Positions 16,563-25,926 of a stretch of DNA of 64,000 nt are shown here, in pieces. Origin of the DNA: Flavobacterium johnsoniae UW101 (GTDB lineage Bacteria > Bacteroidota > Bacteroidia > Flavobacteriales > Flavobacteriaceae); the NCBI RefSeq assembly GCF_000016645.1, contig NC_009441.1:2914001-2978000 (forward strand), in the 5' to 3' direction. Position 1 is the stretch's first letter, and each line of letters begins with the position of its first letter. The position numbers and the translations under genes are program-made. The notes under the pieces are model-generated. The model worked only from the letters and a program-made list of their open reading frames with translations, had not been told where the DNA came from and ran no database searches.

Positions 16563-17207
16563 CTATAGTGTTAACCAATTTTTAAAATCAAAGAAATTCT
16601 GCGGTGCAACGCCGTGACCAACAGGATATTCTTTATACATAACCGGAATATTTAATTTTTCTAGAATTGCCGGGGTTTTTCTAGCCCATTCAATTGGAAT
16701 AACCTGATCTACAGTTCCGTGTGAAGCGAAAAATTTTAGGTTTTTGAAATCATTATTTTCAAAACCTTCTTTTATAATTTCATCATTAAAATAACCGCTC
16801 ATTGCTACAACTCTCTGAATTTTTTCAGGATAAGAAAGTGCTGCCGCATAGCTTAAAATTGATCCCTGGCTGAAACCAATCAAAGTCACATTATTGGCAT
16901 CAATAGGGTAATTTGCCACTAATTCATCAATAAAACCTGCAATTACATCTCTTGAAGTTCTGGCTTGTTCATTGTCTGAAAATTTATTCTGATCTGCATC
17001 AAAATTAATCGCGTACCAGGCATAAGCTCCATATTGTAAATCATAAGGTGCTCTTGCCGAAATTATATAGTAATTATCAGGAAGTTCAGATGCAAATGAG
17101 AATAAATCAGCCTCATTGCTTCCGTATCCGTGTAATAAAAGCAACAACGGATTTTTATCTAAAATTACTTTTGGTTCTCTTATTTTGTATTCTAAAGATA
17201 GACTCAT
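16563..17207 (-). CDS. Alpha/beta hydrolase, carboxylesterase/phospholipase family
   Basis: 214 residues, no signal peptide. The fold features are the L-L-L-H-G-Y-G oxyanion segment (residues 23-29), the nucleophile elbow G-F-S-Q-G-S (Ser113), the acid Asp167 (G-T-V-D-Q-V-I-P) and His198 (V-G-H-G-V). This is the carboxylesterase/acyl-protein thioesterase group, which hydrolyses short acyl esters. It is upstream (in transcription) of the HEAT-like gene but 106 bases away, so a shared transcript is uncertain. Confidence 0.88.
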   Translation of the reverse strand: MSLSLEYKIREPKVILDKNPLLLLLHGYGSNEADLFSFASELPDNYYIISARAPYDLQYGAYAWYAINFDADQNKFSDNEQARTSRDVIAGFIDELVANYPIDANNVTLIGFSQGSILSYAAALSYPEKIQRVVAMSGYFNDEIIKEGFENNDFKNLKFFASHGTVDQVIPIEWARKTPAILEKLNIPVMYKEYPVGHGVAPQNFFDFKNWLTL

Positions 17208-17239
17208 ATTTTTAATTGTGAATTGTAAATTGTGAATTG

Positions 17240-17430
17240 TTGATTTTCAGTCGCAGTCTCAATTTTTAGTTGTTAACTTTAACAAACTTTGTTGATGATG
17301 TTATTAGGTAAATCCGTTGAAATCCGTGTTTTTGCTTGCAAATCCGTGTTATCTGTGTTCTAAATTTATACGCTGATAAAACAGATTCGCTAAAAGCGAA
17401 AACGCTGATTTGAACAGATTTCTTTTTGGG
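17240..17430. repeat. Intergenic dispersed-repeat-like sequence (AAATCCGT element)
   Basis: Contains AAATCCGTTGAAATCCGTG, then CAAATCCGTGTTATCTGTGT, and TTCGCTAAAAGCGAA with nearby CGCTGAT repeats. Short direct and inverted copies of the same words recur at 41238-41290 (AAATCCG, TTTCGCGAAAGCGAA). No reading frame. Looks like a decayed copy of an intergenic repeat family. Confidence 0.5.
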
Positions 17431-17450
17431 AAGTTCAAAATTCCGAATAT

Positions 17451-17777
17451 TTACCCAATAGATTTAAACCATTTTTGAAATACATTTCCAACTAAAGGAA
17501 TTGGTCTCATCTGGCCTTGAATAGCGCTGAAAATCCCATATGTCCAAAGAATCGAAATACAGATCCACATTGGGAAAGTGATATAAAAGCTGTCAAAATT
17601 GCTGATGATCGCTCCAAAAGAAATAAAAGTTAGTGATAAACCTAAAGCCTGGCGAATGTGAAAAGACGCAAAACTGTTTTTATTTTCAGAATTCATAGAC
17701 ATTGCAATCAAAACACCAATAATTAAAATATAACTGGTAATTGCGATTGATTTTCCCTCTTCGATTGTATTGTTCAT
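17451..17777 (-). CDS. Small integral membrane protein, DUF4870-like
   Basis: About 108 residues from the ATG at 17777 (M-N-N-T-I-E-E-G-K-S). A longer frame from a TTG at 17795 would overlap the gene upstream, so the ATG is preferred. Three to four hydrophobic helices, with the N-terminal S-Y-I-L-I-I-G-V-L-I-A and the H-I-R-Q-A-L-G-L motif seen in small DUF4870-type membrane proteins. Its start lies 4 bases after the stop of the dihydroorotase-like gene, so the two are co-transcribed. Function unknown. Confidence 0.75.
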   Translation of the reverse strand: MNNTIEEGKSIAITSYILIIGVLIAMSMNSENKNSFASFHIRQALGLSLTFISFGAIISNFDSFYITFPMWICISILWTYGIFSAIQGQMRPIPLVGNVFQKWFKSIG

Positions 17778-17781
17778 TGTA

Positions 17782-19032
17782 TTATTTTGTAACAAGTTGA
17801 TTTTGATTTAAAATTCCGTACACAGAACCTTTAAGTTCAGTTCCTAAAAAAGCAGAATTTTTAGATTTTGAAAGAATGTTTTCTTTCGTAAAAGTTGACT
17901 TACCTTCGGTTGTAAATAAAGTGATATTTGCTTTTGCTCCTTCCTGAATAGTATGATTTTCAAGACCAAAAACCGTTCTTGCTGCAGTTAGTTTTGCAAC
18001 TATAGTTTCAACTGGTAAAACGGTTAATAATGCTCCAAAAGCACTTTCTAAGCCAATTGTTCCGTTTTTGGCCGTATCAAATTCCATTTTTTTGAATTCA
18101 ATATCAATTGGGTTGTGGTCAGAAGTAATCATGTCAATAGTTCCATCGGCGATTCCGTTTAGTAAAGCCTGTCTGTCAACCTCAGTTCTTAATGGCGGCG
18201 TAACTTTAAAACGAGTATCAAAACCGTCTAGTTTCTCATCGGTTAAAACCAAATGGTGTACAGATGCGCTTGCTGTTACATTTAAGCCTTTAGCTTTAGC
18301 TTCTCTAATTAATTCTACTGATTTTGCTGTTGAAATAGTTGGAATGTGAAGTTTTCCGCCTGTATATTCCAATAAAAATAAGTTTCTTGAAATTTGCAGT
18401 TCTTCGGCTAGATTTGGAATTCCTTTTAAACCTAATCTTGTAGAAACGATTCCTTCGTTTGCAACGCCGTTTCCTTTAATATTCGGGTCTTGCGAATATG
18501 CAATTACCAATCCGTCAAAATCTTGTACATACTGCAAAGCGATCTTTAGGATATTAGCGTTGTCGATACTTTTGTTATAATCTCCAAAAGCGATTGCGCC
18601 GGCGTTTTTCATATCAAAAAGTTCTGCCATATCTTTTCCTTCACTTGCTTTGGTTAAAGCTCCAATTGGGAAAATTTCTGTCGCAAAACCATTTGCTTTG
18701 TTTTTTACAAAACTTACCTGCGACTGGTTGTCGATAACAGGTAAGGAGTTTGGCTGTAAACCAATTGCTGTAAAACCGCTTTTTGCAGCAACGTTAAGTC
18801 CGTTTGCAATGGTTTCTCTGTCTTCGTAACCAGGTTCTCCAAGAGAAACACTGCTGTCAAACCATCCCTGAGAAACATACAGATCATCAAATCGAACTAT
18901 TTCGGCACCATCATCGGGAAGAGAAACTCCTATTTTTTCTATTAAACCATCTGCAATTAAAAGATCAACGGTCTGGTTGTGAAACGGACTTTTTGAGTCG
19001 ATAATTTTGGCGCTTTTGATGATTATTTTCAT
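17782..19032 (-). CDS. Dihydroorotase-like protein lacking the metal-binding HxH motif
   Basis: A 416-residue amidohydrolase-fold protein of the type I dihydroorotase group, which in its active form makes dihydroorotate for pyrimidine synthesis. The expected D-x-H-x-H-x-R-E-P-G is here D-S-S-V-S-L-G-E-P-G (residues 59-68): both zinc-ligand histidines and the arginine are replaced. The later S-V-H-H-L, T-S-D-H-N-P and G-L-E-S-A-F segments survive. This resembles the non-catalytic PyrC-prime/PyrX proteins that support aspartate transcarbamylase in other bacteria. Genome annotation pipelines would call it pyrC; catalysis is doubtful. It is followed by a small membrane protein gene in the same transcript. 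Confidence 0.85.
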   Translation of the reverse strand: MKIIIKSAKIIDSKSPFHNQTVDLLIADGLIEKIGVSLPDDGAEIVRFDDLYVSQGWFDSSVSLGEPGYEDRETIANGLNVAAKSGFTAIGLQPNSLPVIDNQSQVSFVKNKANGFATEIFPIGALTKASEGKDMAELFDMKNAGAIAFGDYNKSIDNANILKIALQYVQDFDGLVIAYSQDPNIKGNGVANEGIVSTRLGLKGIPNLAEELQISRNLFLLEYTGGKLHIPTISTAKSVELIREAKAKGLNVTASASVHHLVLTDEKLDGFDTRFKVTPPLRTEVDRQALLNGIADGTIDMITSDHNPIDIEFKKMEFDTAKNGTIGLESAFGALLTVLPVETIVAKLTAARTVFGLENHTIQEGAKANITLFTTEGKSTFTKENILSKSKNSAFLGTELKGSVYGILNQNQLVTK

Positions 19033-19178
19033 ATGTAGATATTTTTTTGTCGTAAAATGATTTCTGTAAAAAGTAAAATTATTTTTAAAACATTAGTGCT
19101 TAATTTTTTTGAACCATGAAGAATTAAGTTAATAAAGAGAAAGCTTAATATTCTTAATGTTCTTTAATGGTGAAAAAA

Positions 19179-21101
19179 TTATTTTACAAATTTTATAATT
19201 GCCATTTCTAATGCTAAAAATAACAGTGCAAAGATAACAAACCATTTCCAAATTTGACTGTCGGTACGCTCAGTTTGTAAGGTGTTAAAAATGGTCGAAA
19301 TCGTATCCGCAGTTTTAAAATCAGAAACTACATTTGTGTTTACCTTACTCAAATCACTTTCGGTTCTTTTATAATTAAAACTCAAATTTTCAACCCATTC
19401 TTTTTTATCAAAAATGCTGTAATTTCCAGCTGTTTCAGGAAAATCATTAAATGTTAATTTGACTTTATTATTCAAAATCTGCTGAATCGGAATAAACGAA
19501 TCTTCAGTTCCTTTTACTTCCAAAATAGCATCTTTTGTCAATAAAACATCAACGAAATAAGGCTGGTTGCTGCCAATTGTTAAGGCATTTATACCAGTTT
19601 TTTGATTGTGCTGCGCTATTTTGTAAAACAACGGTACAATTAGAGGTGATTGCTGAAAATTTGAATTAGAGGCATTTATAGGAGCCGAAAAAACTGTAAT
19701 TCCAGCTGTAGGATTTTGAACTGCCGTTACAAATGCACTTTGATCTTCATAAGATAAAACAGCCGGATATGGGCTTGAAATATCAAATGAACTATTTGTT
19801 TTTGGATATTGAAAATTTGTGATTTTATTTTCGAAAACACCAGAAAATAACGGATGATCAAAATTAATTTTGGTAATGAGTTTACTTTCTGTTTTTAGAT
19901 TGTTAAACTGAACTTTTCCAAAATTTCCTAAAAACGAATTTAGATTTGAAACTGAAGTTTTTTCAGAAGGAATTACAACTAAATTACCGCCTTTTGAAAC
20001 AAATGCTTTTAAAGTGGTCTGCAAAGCCTGCGGAATTTCAGCTAATTCGTTTAAGATTATCGTATTTTGTTTCTCTAAACTATTGTAATCCAGAGAACTG
20101 ATAGAGTAATTGTTGTAATTGAATTCGGCAGAAGTATAAATTCTTGATAAGAAATTACTTTTTTCGGGTTCGCCAATGCTGATTACGTTTGTTTTTTTGT
20201 TTTTAGAAATGCTGAAAAACAATTTATTATCGTAAGTCAAACCATTGTCTTCTATTGAAACATAACCATGAAAAGCTTCTTTTGGAATCGTGAAGCTGAT
20301 TTTCTTTTTCTTTGTATCAAAATTGATGATTGTTTTGGCAATCAGTTTGTTTTGATTGTATAATGCTGTAGAAATGGGTTTGAAATCTTCTCCGTAGCCT
20401 GATAAATCAACACCAATTTCGTAGAAATTCTCTAAAGTCTGATTAATGTAAACGCTGTCAATAGATACATTGTTTTTTTGCTCTGCTTCGGGAATTATAA
20501 AATAAGGTTTTTTTCCAGTATCAATATTTTTAATATCAGTTAAGCCAACTGCATCCGAAATAATTACAATATCTTTATTATATGCAGATTTGTGCGCTTT
20601 TACTTTTGCCATAATCGACGAAAGTTCAAATGGCGCGGCACTGTATTTTAAATTCTGTAAAGAACTTTTTACTGATTTAATATCTGTATTCCAGTAGTTT
20701 TCGGTATTTGTAAGTAATGAAAACTGAGCAGTTTCGGGCGTGTTTTCGAGTAATTCCTGAACGGCACGTTTTAATAATTCTCCTTTTTTGCCTTTTGCCT
20801 GCATACTAAACGAATTGTCTAAAATAATGTACATTTCGTTTGATGCATTTTTGCTGTCTTTCGCCTCAAAAAATGGCTGCGCAAAAGCGATTATGGCACA
20901 GGTAAGCAGTAAAATACGAGTGGCAAGCAATAAACGTTTTTTGATTTTAGAACTTTTACGGGTTTGTATTGCAAGTTCTTTTAAGAAAAGAACATTGGTA
21001 AAATAAGAAGTTTTAAAACGTCGTAATTGAAATAAATGAACCAAAATTGGAACAATCAATAAAAACAGAAAGTATAGAATTTCGGGGTGTTTAAAGTGCA
21101 T
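19179..21101 (-). CDS. BatA N-terminal domain membrane protein with vWA-like region
   Basis: 640 residues. It begins with the BatA/aerotolerance N-terminal signature (P-E-I-L-Y-F-L-F-L-L-I-V-P-I-L-V-H-L-F-Q-L-R-R, residues 6-28), then a second helix near 60-80. A vWA-like region follows (Y-I-I-L-D-N-S-F-S-M, about residues 90-100, a MIDAS-like D-x-S-x-S), then a long periplasmic region and a C-terminal helix (about 615-637). Bat proteins are linked to MoxR ATPases and stress tolerance. No moxR gene is nearby. The protein probably spans the inner membrane with most mass in the periplasm. Confidence 0.85.
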   Translation of the reverse strand: MHFKHPEILYFLFLLIVPILVHLFQLRRFKTSYFTNVLFLKELAIQTRKSSKIKKRLLLATRILLLTCAIIAFAQPFFEAKDSKNASNEMYIILDNSFSMQAKGKKGELLKRAVQELLENTPETAQFSLLTNTENYWNTDIKSVKSSLQNLKYSAAPFELSSIMAKVKAHKSAYNKDIVIISDAVGLTDIKNIDTGKKPYFIIPEAEQKNNVSIDSVYINQTLENFYEIGVDLSGYGEDFKPISTALYNQNKLIAKTIINFDTKKKKISFTIPKEAFHGYVSIEDNGLTYDNKLFFSISKNKKTNVISIGEPEKSNFLSRIYTSAEFNYNNYSISSLDYNSLEKQNTIILNELAEIPQALQTTLKAFVSKGGNLVVIPSEKTSVSNLNSFLGNFGKVQFNNLKTESKLITKINFDHPLFSGVFENKITNFQYPKTNSSFDISSPYPAVLSYEDQSAFVTAVQNPTAGITVFSAPINASNSNFQQSPLIVPLFYKIAQHNQKTGINALTIGSNQPYFVDVLLTKDAILEVKGTEDSFIPIQQILNNKVKLTFNDFPETAGNYSIFDKKEWVENLSFNYKRTESDLSKVNTNVVSDFKTADTISTIFNTLQTERTDSQIWKWFVIFALLFLALEMAIIKFVK

Positions 21102-21353
21102 TCTAGCTTCGATTTACTTCGCTACGTTTTATTTTTCGCGAAGATGCAGGTCAAAAATACAAATTAAAAATTATTTAAACCATATAAGTTTATATAAGAG
21201 AGCAAGGAAAGTTTAGAATGAAATTAAAATAGGTTTATATAACTTGTACGTTGAAAAAAAGTGCAGAAATGTAACTTTTGTAATTTCTTTGTAACAAAGA
21301 AACTATTTCTAAAAGATTTTAATGTGTATTTTAGCTATTCAAAAAAACAAACT

Positions 21354-22466
21354 ATGAAAAAAATATATCTTGTATTATTTTCTGCTTTAGCTTTCACAAC
21401 GGCAAAAGCGCAGAATAAATTTAACCTATTGGTTGGAACCTATACCAACACATGCCAGAGTAACGGAATTTACGTTTACGAATTTGATGCTTCATCTGGT
21501 GATTTTAAATTGAAGAAATCTTCAGAGAATGTGGTAAGTCCAAGTTATTTATCAGTATCAGCAGATAATAAATTTATTTATGCTGTAAACGAAAACGGAA
21601 GCCATAGTACTGTAAGTGCCTTTAGTTATGATTCTGCTTCGGGAAAAATTAGTTTATTAAATAAAAATGATGCTTTAGGAGCAGATCCGTGTCATTTAAT
21701 TAATGACGATAAAAATGTAATTGCAGCCAATTATTCGGGCGGAAGTATTGTTGTTTATAAAAAGAATGCAGACGGAAGTATTTCAGAGGTACAGCAGCTG
21801 ATTCAGCATGAAGGAAAAGGTCCAAATGCTGCGCGTCAGGAAAAAGCACACGTACACATGGTTACTTTTTCTCCGGATAAAAAGTTTGTTTTGGTAAATG
21901 ATTTAGGATTGGATAAAATTTTTATTTATAAATATAATCCAGCTTCTAAAAATGAAATTCTGACTTTAAAAAGCAGTGTTGATGTAAAACCTGGAAGCGG
22001 TCCAAGACATTTGACTTTTAGTAAAGACGGGAAATTTGTTTATCTGGTTCAGGAATTAGATGGAACACTTACTTCTTTTAGTTATGATAAAACCGGAAGT
22101 TTAAAACAAATTGCAGAAACAAGTATTCTTCCAAAAGATTTTAAAGGAGGAACGGGAGCAGCAGCGATAAAAATTTCTCCTGACGGAAACTTTTTATATG
22201 TTTCTGATCGTGTAGATGCAAATTCGATTACAGTTTATAAAATTCTTAAAAACGGAAGTATTGAACAGGTAGAACAGCAGAGTACTTTAGGAAAAGGCCC
22301 AAGAGATTTTGCTATTGATCCAACTGGAAATTATCTTTTAGTGGGACATCAATACACAAATGATATTGTAATTTTTAAAAGAGATATTGCAACAGGAAAA
22401 CTTACAGACACAGGAAAAAGAATTCAATTGTGTTCGCCTGTTGGATTGGTTTTTACGAAAATATAG
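21354..22466 (+). CDS. Lactonase-family beta-propeller protein (6-phosphogluconolactonase-like)
   Basis: About 370 residues from ATG 21354. The upstream frame to 21261 lacks signal character, whereas M-K-K-I-Y-L-V-L-F-S-A starts a clear type I signal peptide ending T-A-K-A-Q. The mature part has seven repeats with Y-x-(V/I)-(S/N)-x-x-(S/D)-x-x-x-(S/N) and the hallmark D-P-C-H, A-R-Q-E-K-A-H-V-H and G-S-G-P-R-H-L segments of the 7-bladed YbhE/Pgl-like lactonase family. Exported, so unlikely to serve the cytosolic pentose phosphate pathway. The substrate is probably a sugar lactone outside the inner membrane. Confidence 0.88.
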   Translation: MKKIYLVLFSALAFTTAKAQNKFNLLVGTYTNTCQSNGIYVYEFDASSGDFKLKKSSENVVSPSYLSVSADNKFIYAVNENGSHSTVSAFSYDSASGKISLLNKNDALGADPCHLINDDKNVIAANYSGGSIVVYKKNADGSISEVQQLIQHEGKGPNAARQEKAHVHMVTFSPDKKFVLVNDLGLDKIFIYKYNPASKNEILTLKSSVDVKPGSGPRHLTFSKDGKFVYLVQELDGTLTSFSYDKTGSLKQIAETSILPKDFKGGTGAAAIKISPDGNFLYVSDRVDANSITVYKILKNGSIEQVEQQSTLGKGPRDFAIDPTGNYLLVGHQYTNDIVIFKRDIATGKLTDTGKRIQLCSPVGLVFTKI

Positions 22467-22490
22467 TTTTTTTAAAGGTTCAAAGTAACA

Positions 22491-22538
22491 AAGGCTCAAA
22501 GGTACAGAGGTTTATAACTGTACTTTTGAGCCTTTTTT
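22491..22538. terminator. Terminator/inverted repeat between lactonase and helicase genes
   Basis: Arms AAGGCTCAAAGGTACA (22491-22506) and TGTACTTTTGAGCCTT (22519-22534) pair at 15 of 16 positions and are followed by a T-run. Further CAAAGTAACAAAG / CTTTGTCACTTTG copies surround it, forming a larger imperfect palindrome. It serves both converging genes. Confidence 0.75.
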
Positions 22539-22584
22539 ATTACTTTGTCACTTTGTTCCTTTGTCACTTTGTAACTAAAAAAAG

Positions 22585-23943
22585 TTACTTATTATTTTTT
22601 TTCTTCTTCTCATTTCTCGTTTTCAGCATATTTCTATTAACTGATCCGTGTGTTTTCTTTTTGGTTTTTGAAGGACCGCCCAGATTAATTTTTTGATTCT
22701 TCTTAGATTTTTCGTGAAAAGCACCGTCACCTTCAAGTTTTGGTTTTTTCAATAAAAACTTTCTTGGCAGTTTATCTTTTTCAGCTTCAATCAATTTTTC
22801 AGAAATTTCTACTTCTTCAGGAAAATCAGAAATTTTAAGTTCCTGATCCATTAAAAGTTCAGTTTCAATTTTGAATTCTTCTTCTCTTGGTGTAACAAAA
22901 CTAATAGCTGTTCCAGTTGCATCTGCACGACCTGTACGACCAATTCTGTGCATATACAATTCTGGTTCTTCCGGAAGTTCGAAGTTAATTACGTGAGTGA
23001 TATTCGAAATATCCAAACCTCTCGCCATAACGTCGGTTGTAATTAAACCGCGAAGGTTTCCTTCCTGAAATTCAGCCATTGTGCTCAAACGGTAATTTTG
23101 AGATTTATTAGAGTGGATAACACCAAACTGACCTTCAAAAAGCTCATCAATACGATTGAAAAGCATATCCGAAATCTTTTTGTTGTTTACGAAAACCAAA
23201 ATACGATTCATGCTTTCGTCGGTTTCTAATAAATGTTTCAGCAAATTTACTTTTGTATTGAAGTTTGGAACATTATAAGTAAACTGTGTAATTTTTTCAA
23301 GCGGTGTTCCAGATGGTGCTAATGTTACTTCTTCCGGGAAATCAAAATAATCATTTAAGATATCATCAACTTCATCTGTCATCGTTGCCGAGAACAGAAT
23401 GTTTTGACGTTTGGTTTTCATCATCGCAAAAAGTGAAGTCAGCTGTGGTCTGAAACCTAAATTCAACATTTCGTCAAACTCGTCTATAACTAATTTTTGA
23501 GTTTCGTCAAAACGAACGACAGCATCAAGCGCTAAATCCATTGTACGTCCTGGTGTTCCAACCAAAATGTCGACACCTTCGTAAACGGCTTTTTTTTGTG
23601 TATTGATGTTTACGCCGCCATAAATACCTAAAGTTTTAACTGACATGTATTTGGTCAGCTTTTCTACTTCTTCAACCACCTGAACTACTAATTCGCGGGT
23701 TGGTACAAGCACTACGATTTTTGGCGTATTGGTATGGGTAAACTTATATAGTTTTAAAAGAGGCAGTAAATAAGCAAAAGTTTTACCGGTTCCGGTTTGT
23801 GCAATTCCCATCATATCGCGTCCAGACATGATTACAGAAAAAGATTTTTCCTGAATAGGAGTAGGCGTAACAAACCCTAATTCGTCAACTGCTTTTTGTA
23901 ATGATTTTGGGAGATTGAATTTTTCGAAAGTGCTCATTTGCAT
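22585..23943 (-). CDS. DEAD-box-type ATP-dependent RNA helicase (DEFD motif II)
   Basis: 452 residues. Motifs in order: Q-motif (P-T-P-I-Q, Gln31), motif I A-Q-T-G-T-G-K-T (48-55), Ia P-T-R-E-L (81-85), Ib T-P-G-R (130-133), motif II D-E-F-D (154-157, where D-E-A-D is usual), motif III S-A-T (185-187), then T-T-D-V-M-A-R-G-L-D and H-R-I-G-R-T-G-R-A in the second RecA domain. A basic, Lys-rich tail follows (about residues 400-452), as in RhlE/CsdA-type helicases that work on ribosomal RNA at low temperature. A second ATG at 23937 is an equally good start. Monocistronic. Confidence 0.93.
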   Translation of the reverse strand: MQMSTFEKFNLPKSLQKAVDELGFVTPTPIQEKSFSVIMSGRDMMGIAQTGTGKTFAYLLPLLKLYKFTHTNTPKIVVLVPTRELVVQVVEEVEKLTKYMSVKTLGIYGGVNINTQKKAVYEGVDILVGTPGRTMDLALDAVVRFDETQKLVIDEFDEMLNLGFRPQLTSLFAMMKTKRQNILFSATMTDEVDDILNDYFDFPEEVTLAPSGTPLEKITQFTYNVPNFNTKVNLLKHLLETDESMNRILVFVNNKKISDMLFNRIDELFEGQFGVIHSNKSQNYRLSTMAEFQEGNLRGLITTDVMARGLDISNITHVINFELPEEPELYMHRIGRTGRADATGTAISFVTPREEEFKIETELLMDQELKISDFPEEVEISEKLIEAEKDKLPRKFLLKKPKLEGDGAFHEKSKKNQKINLGGPSKTKKKTHGSVNRNMLKTRNEKKKKNNK

Positions 23944-24039
23944 TAAATTTTGTGCAAATGTACATTAAAATGACGGTTAGATCACTAAAATTTTCGAATC
24001 ATCTAATAATTTGTAATGATAATTATTTGATTTTCAATT

Positions 24040-24804
24040 TTAAAACCCTTCAAAAACACCTAAACCAAACAAAGCAAAATCATACTTTACAGGATCTGCA
24101 GCGTCCATTTTGCGGAGTTTTTTGTCTAATTCTGCCAAAGCTTTTGCGTCGTTTTGTTTTCGTTCTAAAATGCCCAATTTTCTTGCTACATTTCCGGAAT
24201 GTACATCAAGCGGACATGATAAAACTGCTGGTGAAATGCTTTTCCAGATTCCTAAATCGACTCCTTTTGTGTCCTGGCGAACCATCCAGCGCAGGTACAT
24301 ATTAATGCGTTTTGCTGCCGAATTATTTAGGGGATCTGAAATGTGTTTTTGAGTTCGGGCTAAATGATCTGTTTCAAAAAATATTTTTTTGAATTCGCTG
24401 ATACTTTTCTGCAGACTGTCTTTTTCCTGATTTTTAGCAAAAACAGCTTCAAGTCCGTTATGGTTTTGGTAAATATGCTTTAAGCCTTTTATAAATCCTC
24501 CAAAATCTTTTCCGTTGAAAGTACGGTGAACAAACGTTTCTAAATCGGCTAAATTATCTTCAGAATGTGACATAACGAAATCGTAAGGCGTATTGCCCAT
24601 TAATTCCATCATTTTATGTGAATTCTTGATGATCATTTTACGGTTTCCCCAAGCGATTGAAGCACTAAGAAAACCTGCAATTTCAATGTCTTCTTTTTGA
24701 GAAAATAAATGTGGAATCTGAACAGGATCACTTTCTATAAAATCCTGATTGTTATATTGTATGACTTTCTCGTCGAGAAATTCTTTGAGTTCTTTTTGAT
24801 TCAT
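24040..24804 (-). CDS. TIGR02757/DUF2400 family protein
   Basis: 254 residues, cytoplasmic, all-helical. It matches my memory of TIGR02757: E-S-D-P-V-Q-I-P-H-L-F, G-F-L-S-A-S-I-A-W-G-N-R-K near residue 50, the M-Y-L-R-W-M-V-R segment near 170 and the P-L-D-V-H-S-G-N-V-A-R-K motif near 200. The family is widespread in Bacteroidota and has no established function; some resemblance to HhH glycosylase folds has been noted for such proteins. It is 14 bases downstream of the ABC ATPase gene, suggesting one transcript. Confidence 0.85.
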   Translation of the reverse strand: MNQKELKEFLDEKVIQYNNQDFIESDPVQIPHLFSQKEDIEIAGFLSASIAWGNRKMIIKNSHKMMELMGNTPYDFVMSHSEDNLADLETFVHRTFNGKDFGGFIKGLKHIYQNHNGLEAVFAKNQEKDSLQKSISEFKKIFFETDHLARTQKHISDPLNNSAAKRINMYLRWMVRQDTKGVDLGIWKSISPAVLSCPLDVHSGNVARKLGILERKQNDAKALAELDKKLRKMDAADPVKYDFALFGLGVFEGF

Positions 24805-24818
24805 TTTGATGGGAATGC

Positions 24819-25697
24819 TTAATTGCTAATCTGGCCGTCGACCATGATTAATTTTCTATCAGCCATATTGGCTAATTCCTCATTGTGGGTTACGATTACA
24901 AAAGTCTGTCCGAATTCGTCACGAAGCTGAAAAAACAACTGATGTAAATTTTCTGCAGAATGGGTATCCAGATTTCCAGACGGCTCATCGGCAAAAATAA
25001 CATCGGGTTTGTTAATTAAGGCTCTTGCAACAGCAACACGCTGCTGTTCTCCACCCGAAAGTTCGTTGGGTTTATGGTTAATTCGGTGTGACAACCCTAA
25101 ATATTCTAAGATTTTTTTTGCTTCTTTTTCGGTTTCAGCTTTTGGTTTATTGGCCATAAAAGCGGGAATACAAACGTTTTCTAAGGCAGTAAATTCAGGC
25201 AGTAACTGGTGAAACTGAAAAATGAATCCGAGATTTAAATTTCTAAAATCAGATAGTATTTTGTCTTGCTTGCTTTTCTTTTTAAAATATCTGTTATAGT
25301 AAACAAGCATTGAAATTATAGGTAAAAATAAAGCTGTAACTACTACTATGCGTAACGTATCGTCGAAAATTTTAGTTTTAAAAAACAATAAATAAACAGC
25401 CAGGATAATGATATAAAGAGAACCTGCCCAGGTTATGATTTTAAAAGTTTTTTCTTGTTTTGAATTATCGTTTTCAATATCCTGCAGTTTTAAAATGTTT
25501 TCTCCATTTATAGTTAAAGATGAATCTGGGTTTCTTTCAGGTTTATCCAGTGTTCCTAAAATTTGCAGTAAAGTTGTTTTTCCGGCTCCGGAAGCGCCGA
25601 CAATCGAAACAATTTCGCCTTTTTTAATATGTAAATCAACTCCTTTTAAAACCTCAAGTTTGTCGTAGAATTTATGTATGTTTTTTGCGTGTATCAT
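24819..25697 (-). CDS. LolD-like ABC transporter ATPase with a two-helix membrane insertion
   Basis: 292 residues, about 65-75 longer than usual LolD-type ATPases. Walker A G-A-S-G-A-G-K-T (34-41), Q-loop Gln161 in [12 protein letters not shown], signature L-S-G-G-E (213-217), Walker B V-I-F-A-D-E (233-238) and H-loop His271 are intact, so it should bind and hydrolyse ATP. The [14 protein letters not shown] stretch is typical of LolD. Between Walker A and the Q-loop an insertion (about residues 72-148) carries two strongly hydrophobic segments (87-106 and 117-134) followed by Lys-rich residues. Such a hairpin inside the nucleotide-binding domain is unexpected. No LolC/E permease is adjacent. 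Confidence 0.9.
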   Translation of the reverse strand: MIHAKNIHKFYDKLEVLKGVDLHIKKGEIVSIVGASGAGKTTLLQILGTLDKPERNPDSSLTINGENILKLQDIENDNSKQEKTFKIITWAGSLYIIILAVYLLFFKTKIFDDTLRIVVVTALFLPIISMLVYYNRYFKKKSKQDKILSDFRNLNLGFIFQFHQLLPEFTALENVCIPAFMANKPKAETEKEAKKILEYLGLSHRINHKPNELSGGEQQRVAVARALINKPDVIFADEPSGNLDTHSAENLHQLFFQLRDEFGQTFVIVTHNEELANMADRKLIMVDGQISN

Positions 25698-25926
25698 TTA
25701 GTGAAACTGTTTTTACAAAGAAACGAAGATTATAATTATAATCAAATTGCAATATTTTAAATTCCAAAACTTTGGCTTTGTTTCAATTTAAATTTAAAAT
25801 CAGAAATCTGTATTTTAAAAAAGGGTACATTTATTGTATGGGAATTTAGAAATTAAATTTAATAATGAAATAAAACAGTTTTCGTGAATTATTTTTAATT
25901 TCGAATAAACTCAAATAAGACTTAAA

